64,000 nt of DNA from Duganella phyllosphaerae (GCF_001758785.1 NZ_LROM01000152.1:62001-126000), one strand, 5' to 3'; counted from the stretch's first letter, positions 6,749-15,083 are shown. Numbers and translations are program-made. The notes: generated by a model not told the origin, from the letters alone.

Positions 6749-8244
6749 ACAACCACCCAGCAGAAAACGAAGCCGTCGGCGCCGTCGCAATCCAGGCTGG
6801 CACCGGTGCGCCCGCCACCAGCCAACTGATCACCCTGGATCCAGCCAAGTATGTCGCGGAGGTGTTTAAACCATTCAACGACAAACTGGAAACTTTGAAG
6901 GTTGAAGCTGACGCCATTACCCCTGACGCCAGCACCACCGCCGGCATGGACGTCTGCATCAAGTACCGTGCCGCTTTCCGCGACGACGTGCGCATCGCCG
7001 GCGAGAAGGCCCGTGCCGACCGCAAGGCGCCAATCCTCCAGATCGGCAAGCTGCTTGACACAAAGTACCGCGACCTGCTCGAGGCGGTGGCGCCGTATGA
7101 GGCGAAGTTTCACAACGCCATCGAGGCCGAGAAAAAGCGCAAGGAAGATTTGAAGGCAGCCGAGGCAGCGCGCGCCGAGCAGACCCGCCTTCGCGTCGTC
7201 GCTATCCGCGAACTGCCGCTCCAGGCCGTCGGCCAGTCGGCCGAGGTCATTGCCAAGATGGTGGCGGCGCTGGAAGCCGACGAGCCTGATGACACCTTCG
7301 GCACGCTGCTGGATGCGGCCAAAACGGCGCGCACCGAGGTGCTGGCCAAGCTCGCCGCGTTGCAAGTCACCGCGAGCGAGTCGGAAGCAGAAGCCGCCCG
7401 CATCACCGCCGAGCGCGCCGAACTGGCGCAACTGCGCGAAGCCGCCGCCGAACGTCAGCGCCTGGCGCAAGCCGAGGCCGAGCGCGTGGCCGCAGCACAG
7501 AAGGCGGAGGCCGACCGCCTGGCCGCGCTGGCCGCCGAACAGGAAGCCGCTGCACTGCGCGAGCGTGAAGCTGCCGCTGCGCGCCTGAAAGCCGAAGCCG
7601 ACGCCCAGGCCGAAAAGAATCGCCTTGCCCAAGCTGAAATCGACCGCCAGCTCGCAGAGATTGCCGCAACCAAGGCCGCCGCCGAGGCTGCCCAGCGCCG
7701 CGCAGATGCCGAACGCCAGGCGAGCGAGACGAAAGCTGCTGCTGAGCGCCAGGCTGCCGCCGACCAGGCCGAGCGCAACCGCGTGGCTGCCGAAACGAAG
7801 GCGCAGATGGAGCAGCAGGCCGCCCAAGTGTCCGCCCAGCGCGCGGCGCAGGCCACGGCCGACCGCGCCACTCAGGTAGCACAGCCATCCATTCGGAGCG
7901 CCATCGCCGCCGCGCACCAGGGCATCGCCCAGGATCAGGCCGCTGCGCTGGCCGATCAGGGCCAACTGGCCGACCTCGCAAATGCGCAGAACGGCGCGGC
8001 CGTCGCCGACGACCTGTTCTCGATCGGCAGCGCCGCCAGTGCGACCACGCCGCCAGCCTTGCGCCTCGGCCAGATCGGCGAGCGCCTGGGCATTTCGCTG
8101 ACGGCCGAATTTCTGACTTCGCTTGGCTTCGCCCCGGCGGCCACCGACCGCGCCGCCAAGCTGTATCACGACGCCGATTTCCCGCGCATGTGCGCTGCGC
8201 TGACCCGGCACATCGCCGCCGTCCAGGCCAAGTTTTCCGTCTAA
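6745..8244 (+). CDS. Long Ala/Glu/Arg-rich coiled-coil protein of the recombination module
   Basis: 499 residues. Residues about 30-130 form a compact helical domain resembling DUF1351-type proteins found beside RecT genes in phages (family link by eye). Residues about 130-370 are one long coiled coil rich in Ala, Glu, Gln and Arg. The last 60 residues (from about 438) form a separate small helical domain. It is coupled to the exonuclease gene by an ATGA overlap. A scaffold or single-strand-binding partner for the exonuclease-annealase pair is plausible but unproved. Low-complexity coding also creates long spurious frames here. Confidence 0.75.
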   Translation: MNNHPAENEAVGAVAIQAGTGAPATSQLITLDPAKYVAEVFKPFNDKLETLKVEADAITPDASTTAGMDVCIKYRAAFRDDVRIAGEKARADRKAPILQIGKLLDTKYRDLLEAVAPYEAKFHNAIEAEKKRKEDLKAAEAARAEQTRLRVVAIRELPLQAVGQSAEVIAKMVAALEADEPDDTFGTLLDAAKTARTEVLAKLAALQVTASESEAEAARITAERAELAQLREAAAERQRLAQAEAERVAAAQKAEADRLAALAAEQEAAALREREAAAARLKAEADAQAEKNRLAQAEIDRQLAEIAATKAAAEAAQRRADAERQASETKAAAERQAAADQAERNRVAAETKAQMEQQAAQVSAQRAAQATADRATQVAQPSIRSAIAAAHQGIAQDQAAALADQGQLADLANAQNGAAVADDLFSIGSAASATTPPALRLGQIGERLGISLTAEFLTSLGFAPAATDRAAKLYHDADFPRMCAALTRHIAAVQAKFSV

Positions 8245-8268
8245 CCAGTTCACCACCAGGAGCCATCC

Positions 8269-8967
8269 ATGAACGCAAACAGCATTGCCCTCACCCCGGT
8301 CAAGTCCAGCAAGCTGCACGCCATCGGCCACGACGCCGCCAGCCAGACTCTAGCCGTCCAGTTCTTTGCCAAGGGCGCGCCCGGCAACGTGTACCACTAC
8401 GCCAATTTCACGGCGCAAGAATTCACCGCATTCGCAGGCGCCGAGTCGGTGGGCAAGCACTTCATCGCGCACATCCAGCCGCACAAGCAAAAGCACCCTT
8501 ACCAGAACATGGGCGTGCCGGTGGCGGCGCCGGTTGCGGCACCGAAGTTGAGCAAGGAACTGCTGGCCGTGGCGCTGCACGGCCGCGAATACCCCTTCGA
8601 CCTGACGAAGGAAGAGCAGGCCCAGGCTAAGGCGGCCGGCCTGCTGGTGATCTTCGGCGCCAGTGACGACCTGATGGAACTGCGCGGCATCGAATGCGAC
8701 GAGATCGGTGCGCCTGGTGTGGCCCTGATCGACGCGAAGGGCTTGCTGCCGAATCGCGACAGCATCGATGACGACGCGGTGCTCAAGGACTTCTTCGCCC
8801 GCGAGCCGCTGGCGCGCAAGGTCGAGGCTCTGTGGGCTGCCGAGGATGACACCAGCTGGACCTACCGCACCGACGTTCCGCATGCCACCTTCGACATCAT
8901 GGAAGACGGCATCGTGTACTGCCGTGGCATCGTCATTGACGTGGCCGACCTGGGCGGTGCAGCGTGA
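8269..8967 (+). CDS. KTSC-domain protein with a C-terminal extension
   Basis: 232 residues behind a CAGGAG site. Residues about 10-75 match the pattern of the KTSC domain: SSKLHAIGHDAASQTLAVQF, then the VYHYANFTAQEF segment and a final GKHFIAHI. Free-standing KTSC proteins are only about 60-70 residues, so the remaining 155 residues are an added acidic alpha/beta domain I do not recognise. KTSC domains occur with nucleic-acid enzymes and phage genes, but their role is not established. The gene ends in a GTGA overlap. Confidence 0.7.
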   Translation: MNANSIALTPVKSSKLHAIGHDAASQTLAVQFFAKGAPGNVYHYANFTAQEFTAFAGAESVGKHFIAHIQPHKQKHPYQNMGVPVAAPVAAPKLSKELLAVALHGREYPFDLTKEEQAQAKAAGLLVIFGASDDLMELRGIECDEIGAPGVALIDAKGLLPNRDSIDDDAVLKDFFAREPLARKVEALWAAEDDTSWTYRTDVPHATFDIMEDGIVYCRGIVIDVADLGGAA

Positions 8968-9194
8968 GCCGCCGGCCACCATCGGCCGCGCAGTTACAGG
9001 CGACCTGCAACAAGTTCAATGCGGCGCACCATGTCGGTGCCGCCGTCACGGTGCAGCTGGATGGTGGCGAGATCCGCGAGACCATCACCACCAGCGAGGC
9101 CCAGGTACTCAGCGGCCACAGCGCCGTCATCTGGCTCAAGGGAATCAGCGGCTGCTATCTGCTGGACCGCGTGACGCCGGCGACGGCCGTATGA
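8964..9194 (+). CDS. Conserved phage hypothetical protein, 76 aa
   Basis: GTG start in a GTGA overlap. The sequence runs from a helical N-terminus (ATCNKFNAAHHVGAAVTVQL) to a beta-rich half ending in SGCYLLDRV. This arrangement is familiar from small early proteins of proteobacterial prophages, none with a known function. It is coupled by ATGA to the next gene. Confidence 0.65.
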   Translation: MSRRPPSAAQLQATCNKFNAAHHVGAAVTVQLDGGEIRETITTSEAQVLSGHSAVIWLKGISGCYLLDRVTPATAV

Positions 9195-9883
9195 GCGCCG
9201 CCTGCACCGAAGAGCGATTCCTGCTCGACGTGGCCAAGCACGAAATGACCGTGATCCGCGACGACGGCGTGAGCCGCCACATCCGCTTCAAGAAGCCGGA
9301 AAGCAGCGACATGTTTTTCGACCTGATCACCTGGCCCGGCCACCTCTGCTACACCGGCGACATGGGCACGTACGTGTTTCAACGCTTGACGGACATGTTC
9401 GAGTTCTTTCGCACTGACCGGGAATACAACCAGTCTCGCGGGCGGAAGTTGGGCATCAACCTGGGCTACTGGACCGAAAAGTTGATCGCGGTAGATGGTA
9501 ACCGCCATGGCGGCAAGCCTAAGGCGTTCGATGAAGAAAAGTTCAAGCTGGTCATCAACGAATACCGCGTGCAGTGGATGCGTGACGCGAAGGAAAGCAA
9601 CTCACTGAACAAGGAGGGGCGACGGGAACTGTGGGAGGCCGTCGAGGACGAGGTGCTTGGCGCGCTGGAAGATGGCGGCGACCGTGCGCAATATGCGGCC
9701 TACGACTTTCACCATGCTGATCCTCGCGACTCGCAGCATCGTGGCTGGCAGTTCGATGACCTGTTCGAGCGCGACTTCACCGAATACACGCACAGCATCA
9801 TCTGGTGCTGCTACGCGCTGGCATGGGGTATCGAGAAATACGACGCGGCCAAGCAGTCGGCGGCCGAGGCGGTGCCGGCATGA
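9191..9883 (+). CDS. Conserved prophage protein of unknown function, 230 aa
   Basis: Starts at ATG 9191 in an ATGA overlap; the frame is open far upstream but that part shadows the KTSC gene. The segment FDLITWPGHLCYTGDMGTYVFQR followed by DMFEFFRTD is a hallmark of a protein often seen in prophage early regions of Enterobacteria and Betaproteobacteria (split here as FDLITWPGHLCYTGDM and GTYVFQR). The C-terminal part contains a Trp- and Asp-rich region (HRGWQFDDLFERDF). No enzymatic motif is evident. Confidence 0.75.
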   Translation: MSAACTEERFLLDVAKHEMTVIRDDGVSRHIRFKKPESSDMFFDLITWPGHLCYTGDMGTYVFQRLTDMFEFFRTDREYNQSRGRKLGINLGYWTEKLIAVDGNRHGGKPKAFDEEKFKLVINEYRVQWMRDAKESNSLNKEGRRELWEAVEDEVLGALEDGGDRAQYAAYDFHHADPRDSQHRGWQFDDLFERDFTEYTHSIIWCCYALAWGIEKYDAAKQSAAEAVPA

Positions 9884-10068
9884 TCATCGCCGGCACGTTG
9901 GTCGAAGTCGGCCAGATCGACGACCAGGGCACGCTCGGCGCGGTAGTGCAGCGCCTAAACGGCGAGACCATCACCATCACCGGCCTGACGCTGGACGAGA
10001 CGCGCGCGGTGGCGCAGCGCCTGTTTCTGTCGGTGATGATCACGGTGGCTGCGGGAGCACCGCCATGA
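9880..10068 (+). CDS. Small hypothetical protein, 62 aa
   Basis: ATG 9880 overlaps the previous stop and the gene ends in an ATGA overlap with ninB. It has a beta-rich N-terminal half (IIAGTLVEVGQIDD) and a helical C-terminal half ending in a hydrophobic stretch. No family recognised; the position suggests an accessory to recombination, which is inference from context only. Confidence 0.5.
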   Translation: MIIAGTLVEVGQIDDQGTLGAVVQRLNGETITITGLTLDETRAVAQRLFLSVMITVAAGAPP

Positions 10069-10478
10069 CGCGCCAAACGTTTTTCCTCGTACACGCCGAG
10101 GCCCGGCGCCGCGCAGCAGCGTTCGCCGGCACAGCGCCGGAGGGCTGGATGGTCGTCTTCTCCGAGCCGCGCAAGAAGCGGGCCCAGGAGGAAAAGTACC
10201 ACGCGATGATCGGCGAGATCGCGAAACAGATCGAACACATCGGCCGCAAGTGGGACGCGGACGACATGAAGCGCCTGCTGGTGGACGAGTTTGCCGAAGA
10301 GATGCGCTTGGCCTGCACGCCGCTGCATCACGACGGCCGCGTCACCGTGAGCTTCGACGGGCGCCGCACCGTGCAACTCGGCATCCAGACCGCCGAGTTC
10401 TACGTGAAGGAAGCGGCGCAGTTCATTGAATTTTTGTACGCCTTCGGCACCGCGCGCGGCGTCGTATTTTCAGAATAG
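10065..10478 (+). CDS. ninB: NinB recombination protein (lambda Orf family)
   Basis: 137 residues, close to the usual 140-150 for NinB. In lambda, NinB/Orf is a recombination mediator that binds single-strand-binding protein and single-stranded DNA and can replace host RecFOR. The typical central region is present: RKKRAQEEKYHAMIGEIAKQ, then WDADDMKRLLVDEFAEE. The C-terminal SFDGRRTVQLGIQT and FIEFLYAFG segments also fit. It is coupled by ATGA to the preceding small gene and lies directly before the rdgC fusion gene. Confidence 0.88.
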   Translation: MTRQTFFLVHAEARRRAAAFAGTAPEGWMVVFSEPRKKRAQEEKYHAMIGEIAKQIEHIGRKWDADDMKRLLVDEFAEEMRLACTPLHHDGRVTVSFDGRRTVQLGIQTAEFYVKEAAQFIEFLYAFGTARGVVFSE

Positions 10479-10485
10479 GATCACC

Positions 10486-11931
10486 ATGTTTAAGAACCTC
10501 CAAATTTACCGCCTGCCGAGCAACTGGCCAATGACCGCCGAGGCCCTGGTGGCCGCGCTCGAGCCGCACGCCTTCACCCCAGCCAGCAGCTACGAACTGC
10601 TGCGCCAGGGCTGGTCCGCGCCGCGCCCGAATGGCGACCTGGTCCACGTGGTCAACAAGCAGTACCTGCTCAAGCTCGAAACCGAGAAGAAGCTGCTGCC
10701 GTCCACCGTGGTCAACCAGGTGGCCGCCGCGCGCGCCGCCGAGATGGAAGAGGCCCAAGGCTTCGCGCCGGGCAAGAAAGCCATGAAAGAATTGAAGGAG
10801 CGCGTGGCCGACGAGCTGCTGCCGCGTGCGTTCAGCATCAAGGCGCAGACGTTGGTGTGGATCGATCCGGTCAACGGCTGGTTGGTGGTCGATGCCGCCA
10901 GCCCATCGAAGGCCGACGAGGTGATCAAGCTGCTGCTCAAGGCCGTGGACAAACTGCCACTGGAAAGCCTGCGCGTGCAGCGCTCGCCCGTGGGCGTGAT
11001 GACCGAATGGCTGCAAACCGACGAGGCGCCGGTCGGCTTCACCGTCGACATGGACGCCACGCTGCGCGCCACCGGCGAGAGCAAGGCCCAGGTCGCGTAC
11101 AAACGCCACACCCTGGAGCCCGGCGAGGTGCGCCGCCACATCGAGGCCGGCAAGCAGTGCACGCGGCTGGCCATGACGTGGGAAAGCAAAATCTCGTTTG
11201 TGCTCGACGAGACCCTGGCCATTAAGTCGGTCAAGGCGCTCGACGTGCTGAGCGAGAAAGAGTCGAGCACCCGCAACGAGGCCGAACGCTTCGATGGCGA
11301 CTTCATTCTGATGACCGGAGAACTGGCGAAGATGCTGGCTGCCGTGGTGGAAGCGCTGGGCGGCGAGGCAACGATGGATGCGCCTGGCGTGGAGAAGCGT
11401 GCGGCTCCACCCGGCCAGCAGAATGTCGAGCGCGCAGTGCGCCTGGGCGCAGAGCTGTACAAGCAGCGCGCCCTCCACCGCGACGTGCTGGGCACGCTGT
11501 ACGAGCAGACGATCGAGCCTTACATGGCGCGCGTCCGGGCGCGAATGGATGAAGCCGGCGGCGCCGTCGAGGCCGCCATCGCACTGGCGAAGGAGCAGGC
11601 CACCGGCTCGACTTCGGCCCAACTGTTCCTGGTTGCGGCGGTGGAGATTGTGGAACCGAGTCCGCGCCCGGCAGCCGGCGACGAACCAGTGCGGGAGCAG
11701 CGCGTGGTGACGAGCCTAGCCGACGACGTGCCGGTCGGCGACGGCAGCGCCACCGATCCGCTGTACGACCAGGCCGTAGCCGTGGTGCGCACCAACCAGC
11801 GCGCGTCGATCTCGCTGATCCAGCGCCACCTGCGTGTTGGATATAACCGCGCGTCACGCCTGCTGGAGAACATGGAGGGATCCGTCGTCGGGCCGCTAAT
11901 GTCGAACGGCAATCGCGAGCTACTCAAATAA
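10486..11931 (+). CDS. rdgC: RdgC protein fused to an FtsK gamma DNA-binding domain
   Basis: 481 residues from ATG 10486 behind AGGA. Residues 1 to about 295 are a complete RdgC-type protein (starts MFKNLQIYRL; contains GWLVVDAAS, KAQVAYKRHTL, KISFVLDETL). RdgC forms a ring on double-stranded DNA and restrains RecA. Residues about 296-422 are a variable linker with a helical portion. Residues 423-480 match the FtsK gamma winged helix: DPLYDQAVAVV, RASISLIQRHLRVGYNRASR and a closing NRELL. In FtsK this domain reads the polar KOPS sequence. The normal chromosomal RdgC lacks it. The fusion suggests sequence-guided loading of the ring, an inference. Confidence 0.88.
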   Translation: MFKNLQIYRLPSNWPMTAEALVAALEPHAFTPASSYELLRQGWSAPRPNGDLVHVVNKQYLLKLETEKKLLPSTVVNQVAAARAAEMEEAQGFAPGKKAMKELKERVADELLPRAFSIKAQTLVWIDPVNGWLVVDAASPSKADEVIKLLLKAVDKLPLESLRVQRSPVGVMTEWLQTDEAPVGFTVDMDATLRATGESKAQVAYKRHTLEPGEVRRHIEAGKQCTRLAMTWESKISFVLDETLAIKSVKALDVLSEKESSTRNEAERFDGDFILMTGELAKMLAAVVEALGGEATMDAPGVEKRAAPPGQQNVERAVRLGAELYKQRALHRDVLGTLYEQTIEPYMARVRARMDEAGGAVEAAIALAKEQATGSTSAQLFLVAAVEIVEPSPRPAAGDEPVREQRVVTSLADDVPVGDGSATDPLYDQAVAVVRTNQRASISLIQRHLRVGYNRASRLLENMEGSVVGPLMSNGNRELLK

Positions 11932-11955
11932 AAAGGTATTAACACGGCATGAATC

Positions 11956-12573
11956 TCAATACTCAACATGCGTAGTCCCAACGAAAAATCGATGGCACTC
12001 GGTGGCCGCAACGTCAAGACTTCCGGCAACCTGATTAAGGTATCGGATTGCTTCCTCCTCAATTTCCTGGGAGCGCTCAGGGCTAAGGATTCGCCTTGGG
12101 TTTCCCGATCGGAGCAAGCCAACACAGTGTCGGAGAACATCTCTGGCGGCAACGAGTTCGGAGGTGACATTGCGGGGCAAAATCATCAAGGGCAATACCT
12201 CGTCATCGGTCCACAGATCTGCTTTGGCGATCTCTTCCGCCATTTGCTCATATCGGAAACCTTGAACCTCGGCACTCGTCAGACCGTATTTCACATCTTG
12301 AACAAGTTTCAACGCAGATGTAATCCGAAGTTGCAAGGCAGAGGCAGCTACTGCAGCTCGCGCGGACTGCTCCCGAACACGAGTTCGCTCGGCAGCGGTC
12401 GCGAGCCAGATGGTTCCGATCAACGTACCAACCGTTCCAATTGCGCCCGCCCAGGCAGCACAGTCGGCGGAAGTTACAGGAGGGGCGCAATACAGCGACG
12501 CTCCGAAGTAGCCAAGGAAGAAGCTAGCGCATGCGGTAGCGAGGCAGCCGCCAGCAATTTTAAATATTCTCAT
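11956..12573 (-). CDS. Membrane-anchored hypothetical protein (moron-like cargo)
   Basis: 205 residues on the strand opposite to the operon. Two hydrophobic helices lie at about residues 7-26 and 40-62 (the second contains AIGTVGTLIGTIWLA). Then comes a charged helical cytoplasmic part with REQSARAAVAASALQLRI. The DNA is clearly lower in G+C than its neighbours, pointing to an independent insertion. Its start codon is only 14 bases from the divergent start of the next gene, so its promoter must overlap that coding sequence. Phage cargo of this shape is sometimes linked to exclusion or defence, but no such motif is visible. Confidence 0.65.
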   Translation of the reverse strand: MRIFKIAGGCLATACASFFLGYFGASLYCAPPVTSADCAAWAGAIGTVGTLIGTIWLATAAERTRVREQSARAAVAASALQLRITSALKLVQDVKYGLTSAEVQGFRYEQMAEEIAKADLWTDDEVLPLMILPRNVTSELVAARDVLRHCVGLLRSGNPRRILSPERSQEIEEEAIRYLNQVAGSLDVAATECHRFFVGTTHVEY

Positions 12574-12587
12574 TAGGAAATAATAAC

Positions 12588-13220
12588 ATGAGCAATGAAC
12601 GCCCCATCCTCATGAACGGCGCCATGGTGCGCGCCACGCTGGACGGCAGCAAGACGCAGACGCGGCGGATCATGAAGCCGCAGCCAGAAGTGCGCCCAAG
12701 CAGCGATGGCCAGCACTGGTGGCCGTCGAATCTCGCACAGTCGATGATGTCCGTGGAGCAATTCCAGCAGCACCCCGGCATATTTGATGACCTGTGCCCG
12801 CACGGCCGCCCAGGAGATCGACTTTGGGTGCGCGAAGCTTTCGCCCGTACAGCCGTTTGTCAGGCGCCCGGTCAAGAATGGGTGGTCTATCGCGAAGGCG
12901 ACAACCGCACCGACTACGGCGGCCCCTGGAAGCCGAGCATCCACATGCCGCGCTCAGCCAGTCGCATCATGCTGGAAATCACCGGCGTTCGCATCGAGCG
13001 CCTGCAGGACATCAGCGATTCCGACATCGAGGCCGAGGGCATCGACATGGTGGCGCTGGCCGAGGCGCAGGAGCGCTATGACGTGGTGGCGAAGGATGGC
13101 AACGCCTCGGGCCGGCCAACCCTGCGTAGCGCCTGGCGCGATCTATGGGAATCCACTGGTGGAGACTGGGATGCCAACCCGTGGCTGTGGGCTATTTCGT
13201 TCCTGCGGGTGAAGCCTTGA
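12588..13220 (+). CDS. ASCH-like conserved prophage protein (often named morphogenetic protein)
   Basis: 210 residues behind AGGAA. It begins RPILMNGAMVRATLDGSKTQ and continues TRRIMKPQP. The strand motif GDRLWVREAFA, the segment SIHMPRSASRIMLEITGVRIE (here longer than quoted in one run) and the closing NPWLWAISFLRV follow. This ordered set is characteristic of prophage proteins related to the ASCH fold, which may bind RNA or modified bases. The older name morphogenetic protein has no strong support. The gene lies after the inverted cargo gene and probably resumes the early operon. Confidence 0.75.
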   Translation: MSNERPILMNGAMVRATLDGSKTQTRRIMKPQPEVRPSSDGQHWWPSNLAQSMMSVEQFQQHPGIFDDLCPHGRPGDRLWVREAFARTAVCQAPGQEWVVYREGDNRTDYGGPWKPSIHMPRSASRIMLEITGVRIERLQDISDSDIEAEGIDMVALAEAQERYDVVAKDGNASGRPTLRSAWRDLWESTGGDWDANPWLWAISFLRVKP

Positions 13221-13228
13221 ACCGCCAC

Positions 13229-13504
13229 CTAAGCTGGCAGCGTTTCGACTATCTGTCGGAGTCCGCGGTGAGTGCAGGGCCGACCTGGAGCGACCAGTCT
13301 CACCAGTGCGTTTCGCTCAGCCGCAGTCCGGTTGGCGTCGGCATACCCACGGTCGAAAAGCTCTCCAAGGTGGTCAGCGTGGAGACTCTTTTTGCTAGTC
13401 GCGTTGAAGCAGATCGACGCGCGACCGTTGCGATTCCAGGTTACGCCCAGCTCCCGTGCGGCAGCGCTTTCGATAACTGCGGCGATAAATTCGTTCCGGT
13501 CCAT
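13229..13504 (-). CDS. Small hypothetical protein on the opposite strand
   Basis: 91 residues. The start is fixed by a textbook GGAGGA ribosome site seven bases before ATG at 13504; a longer frame to 13540 is not needed. The protein begins MDRNEFIAAVIESAAAREL and is a small mixed alpha/beta domain with several His residues. It is convergent with the ASCH-like gene (8 bases between stops). It interrupts the otherwise rightward operon, so it needs its own promoter in 13505-13540 or beyond. Function unknown. Confidence 0.6.
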   Translation of the reverse strand: MDRNEFIAAVIESAAARELGVTWNRNGRASICFNATSKKSLHADHLGELFDRGYADANRTAAERNALVRLVAPGRPCTHRGLRQIVETLPA

Positions 13505-13534
13505 AAATCCTCCAAGGTGAAGGGAAATCGTAGC

Positions 13535-13660
13535 ATGCACTCCAATGACGCGGCCAGCGCAACGAAGTACCTCACAGCCCGCCGCGTCGCCTGCATCGGC
13601 GCCCTCAAGCTTTACGGCCTGGTCCTGGCCGCCCTGCTCTGCGACTGGATGTCGAAGTGA
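13535..13660 (+). CDS. 41-aa membrane peptide
   Basis: ATG 13535 follows a GAAGGGAAA site. The C-terminal half (IGALKLYGLVLAALLCDW) is one membrane helix preceded by a basic patch, predicting an inner-membrane peptide with its N-terminus inside. It ends in a GTGA overlap with the next gene. No family recognised. Confidence 0.5.
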   Translation: MHSNDAASATKYLTARRVACIGALKLYGLVLAALLCDWMSK

Positions 13661-13899
13661 GCGCGCGCGACGAGGCGCCAGCCGAGCGCGTCAAGACCGC
13701 GCAGGATCTGGCCGACGATCACGACCTGCGGATCACCCGCGCGCGGCAGCGGTGCCAGGCGGTGGGCTTCAACGGCGCGAAGTACTTCGTCAGCACTTAC
13801 TGCCACCACGAAGGCGATGCGGAAATGGTGGTCTACCTCAAGGGGCGCGCCGATCCGGTGCGGCCATGTGACATAACGATATTGGAGCAACCTGTATGA
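13657..13899 (+). CDS. Hypothetical early protein, 80 aa
   Basis: GTG start in a GTGA overlap and ATGA overlap at the end. A helical basic N-terminal half (DDHDLRITRARQRCQAVGF) precedes a beta-rich second half with CHHEG, a possible metal-binding cluster. Nothing identifies the function. Confidence 0.5.
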   Translation: MSARDEAPAERVKTAQDLADDHDLRITRARQRCQAVGFNGAKYFVSTYCHHEGDAEMVVYLKGRADPVRPCDITILEQPV

Positions 13900-15083
13900 A
13901 CGACGACATCAAACAAACGCCGGTGCCAGCGGTTCCCGCGCAAACGGGAATGCAGTCTCTCGGCTGGGATGCCGTGAATTCTGCTGCGAATACGGCAAAT
14001 AACAATTTCGGGCAGTGGATGCCCGAACGCTGGCTGCAAGAATTCGTCAAGGCATATAACGCATCTATCCCTGCCCAGCCAGTGCAGCAGCCTGCGGCAG
14101 TGGCTGCGGACCTCGCGGCGTTCAACGCTTATTTCTGCAACACGCTTTCATGCGATGGAGTGGAAACCGAGCAGCAAGTCGAGGACTGCCGCGTTGCCGC
14201 TTACGACGCTTGGTGCGAAGCTACGCGCCGAGCCGACGCCCGCGCAGCTCTCGCCGCCCCGGGCGCTGCGCCAGTTGCGGGGCAAGAGCCGTTTGGTTAC
14301 ATGACGAAAAGCTCAATTGCAAGCATTTCTTCAATGCCTTCTGACTTCGCAACTTTCCGCAACGTCATGGTACGCAATACCCCTGTGAAGAGCTGCTCGA
14401 CTGGAATTTATCTCGCCCATGTTCCTGCCGCCAGCGTGCAGCCTGCCACGATAACGCTCGACGGTCACCAGTTGCGTATGGCGCTGGACTTCATCAACCC
14501 GGACGGTCTGGCCGACCGCGACCAACTAGACAATGATCTCACGTTCGGCGTGCGCCAACACCGGGACGATGACGGCAAGGTGAGCACCGGCATGTGCTGC
14601 TGGAACGACGATACGGACGGCGTGCTGCCGCTGGATGGCGAGTATGAGGGCCACGCCGCCGTGCAGCCGGATAGCGTGAGCGATGCGGCGCTGCTCTCGG
14701 CCATTCGCAACGGCGTGCCGCTGGAAGAGCCTGTATCCATAGCCAAGGCCATGATGGCGCAAGTGAAGGCGAGTACGTGTCTAGACAAGGGTCTCGGCCC
14801 GCTTGCAATGGTCCAGTTGGTGAATATCCAGGTGCAGCCATTGACGCATACGAAAGAGACCGCGACCACCTACGCGGACGGCTTCAATCGCGGCGTGGAG
14901 TGGCTGCGGTCTTCGATCATCGAATACGCCGACAAACTTGCCCCCGTCAACGTCGCGCAGGTGGGGGAATTGATCGGCCTGATTGAGCGCACCGTCGAGC
15001 GACTGAATCGCGCCCAAATCTTCCCGTTGGCGTCCGAATGGAACGCCATTCTCGCCGCTGCAAAGAAAGGCCCGACGACGTGA
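13896..15083 (+). CDS. Mosaic phage hypothetical protein, 395 aa
   Basis: Coupled by ATGA to the previous gene. The protein appears built of modules separated by Ala/Pro-rich joints: residues 1-60, a Cys-containing acidic block near 70-115, a joint ending PVAGQEPFGYMT near 130, an acidic beta block around 190-250, and a helical C-terminal part. Such patchwork ORFs of variable make-up occur near phage recombination genes. No catalytic motif seen. It ends in a GTGA overlap. Confidence 0.6.
   Translation: MNDDIKQTPVPAVPAQTGMQSLGWDAVNSAANTANNNFGQWMPERWLQEFVKAYNASIPAQPVQQPAAVAADLAAFNAYFCNTLSCDGVETEQQVEDCRVAAYDAWCEATRRADARAALAAPGAAPVAGQEPFGYMTKSSIASISSMPSDFATFRNVMVRNTPVKSCSTGIYLAHVPAASVQPATITLDGHQLRMALDFINPDGLADRDQLDNDLTFGVRQHRDDDGKVSTGMCCWNDDTDGVLPLDGEYEGHAAVQPDSVSDAALLSAIRNGVPLEEPVSIAKAMMAQVKASTCLDKGLGPLAMVQLVNIQVQPLTHTKETATTYADGFNRGVEWLRSSIIEYADKLAPVNVAQVGELIGLIERTVERLNRAQIFPLASEWNAILAAAKKGPTT

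Noticed and set aside
7100..7900. Internal repeats in the coiled-coil gene as a tandem DNA repeat
   Set aside because: Repetition is in the Ala/Glu/Gln/Arg amino-acid pattern, with no exact DNA period.
11968..12576. 202-residue plus-strand frame in the low-G+C part after rdgC
   Set aside because: The minus strand encodes a protein with clean membrane helices and charged domain; the plus-strand product is low in hydrophobic core and Ser/Gly/Arg-rich.
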